Below are positions 5,198 through 5,213 of a stretch of DNA of 5,213 nucleotides, one piece after another. Positions within the stretch are counted from its first letter, which is position 1; each line of letters starts with the position of its first letter. Below the pieces are notes generated by a model, which was not told the origin of the DNA, did not search any database, and was given only the letters and a program-made list of their open reading frames with translations. This stretch comes from Coriobacteriia bacterium. Lineage in GTDB: Bacteria > Actinomycetota > Coriobacteriia > Coriobacteriales > QAMH01. The DNA is taken from the NCBI GenBank assembly GCA_900758075.1, contig CAAEQF010000207.1, positions 1-5,213 of the forward strand, read 5' to 3'. A program made the position numbers and the translations under genes.

Positions 5198-5208
5198 GTC
5201 AACCAGGC
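5194..5208 (+). repeat. Direct-repeat unit 2, TTTTGTCAAnnAGGC
   Basis: This is the second unit of the 60-bp-spaced direct repeat; its first four T residues are also the end of the terminator T tract. The shared GTCAA and AGGC parts are not needed for termination, so the repeat is not explained by the terminator alone. Confidence 0.5.
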
Positions 5209-5213
5209 GGCGC

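Noticed and set aside
5134..5208. CRISPR array.
   Set aside because: Only two imperfect 15-bp units are present and the 45-bp interval contains a self-complementary terminator rather than a spacer. No cas gene is visible.

Overview
The window looks like chromosome from a GC-rich, strictly anaerobic bacterium. Third codon positions are overwhelmingly G or C, two of the five genes start with GTG, one gene appears leaderless, and four of the five genes carry cysteine-rich Fe-S or metal motifs. This mix would fit anaerobic Actinobacteria such as Coriobacteriia. That placement is an inference from composition and gene content, not from a marker gene.

Layout: bases 1-981 hold the 5' part of a minus-strand gene, a fusion of the NuoE-like [2Fe-2S] domain with the FMN/NADH domain of NuoF. 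It runs off the left edge. A 218-bp divergent intergenic region (982-1199) follows, with two TATCAT boxes facing away from each other, three copies of the 7-mer TGACGTG, overlapping inverted repeats, and a strong GC hairpin with a short T tract in the leader of the rightward genes. The rightward set is (1) a two-cluster ferredoxin fused to DUF169 (1200-2180), (2) a GNAT acetyltransferase fused through a Cys cluster to a PhnP-like metallo-beta-lactamase-fold hydrolase (2226-3455), and (3) an HdrD/GlpC-like protein with two [4Fe-4S] motifs and two complete CCG motifs (3452-4648), coupled to gene 2 by a 4-base overlap. A small four-helix membrane protein (4691-5095) follows with no Shine-Dalgarno and a TAACAT box placed for a leaderless start. 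A rho-independent terminator at 5152-5197 closes the window, flanked by two 15-bp direct-repeat units exactly 60 bp apart.

How they may work together (inference): the NuoE-NuoF fusion would exchange electrons with NAD(P)H, the ferredoxin-DUF169 protein and the double-CCG protein would carry or use low-potential electrons, and the GNAT-hydrolase fusion would modify or hydrolyse a small molecule or cofactor. I do not recognise this gene combination as a named pathway. The ferredoxin-DUF169 / GNAT-MBL / HdrD-like cassette is the best candidate here for an undescribed anaerobic redox or cofactor system.
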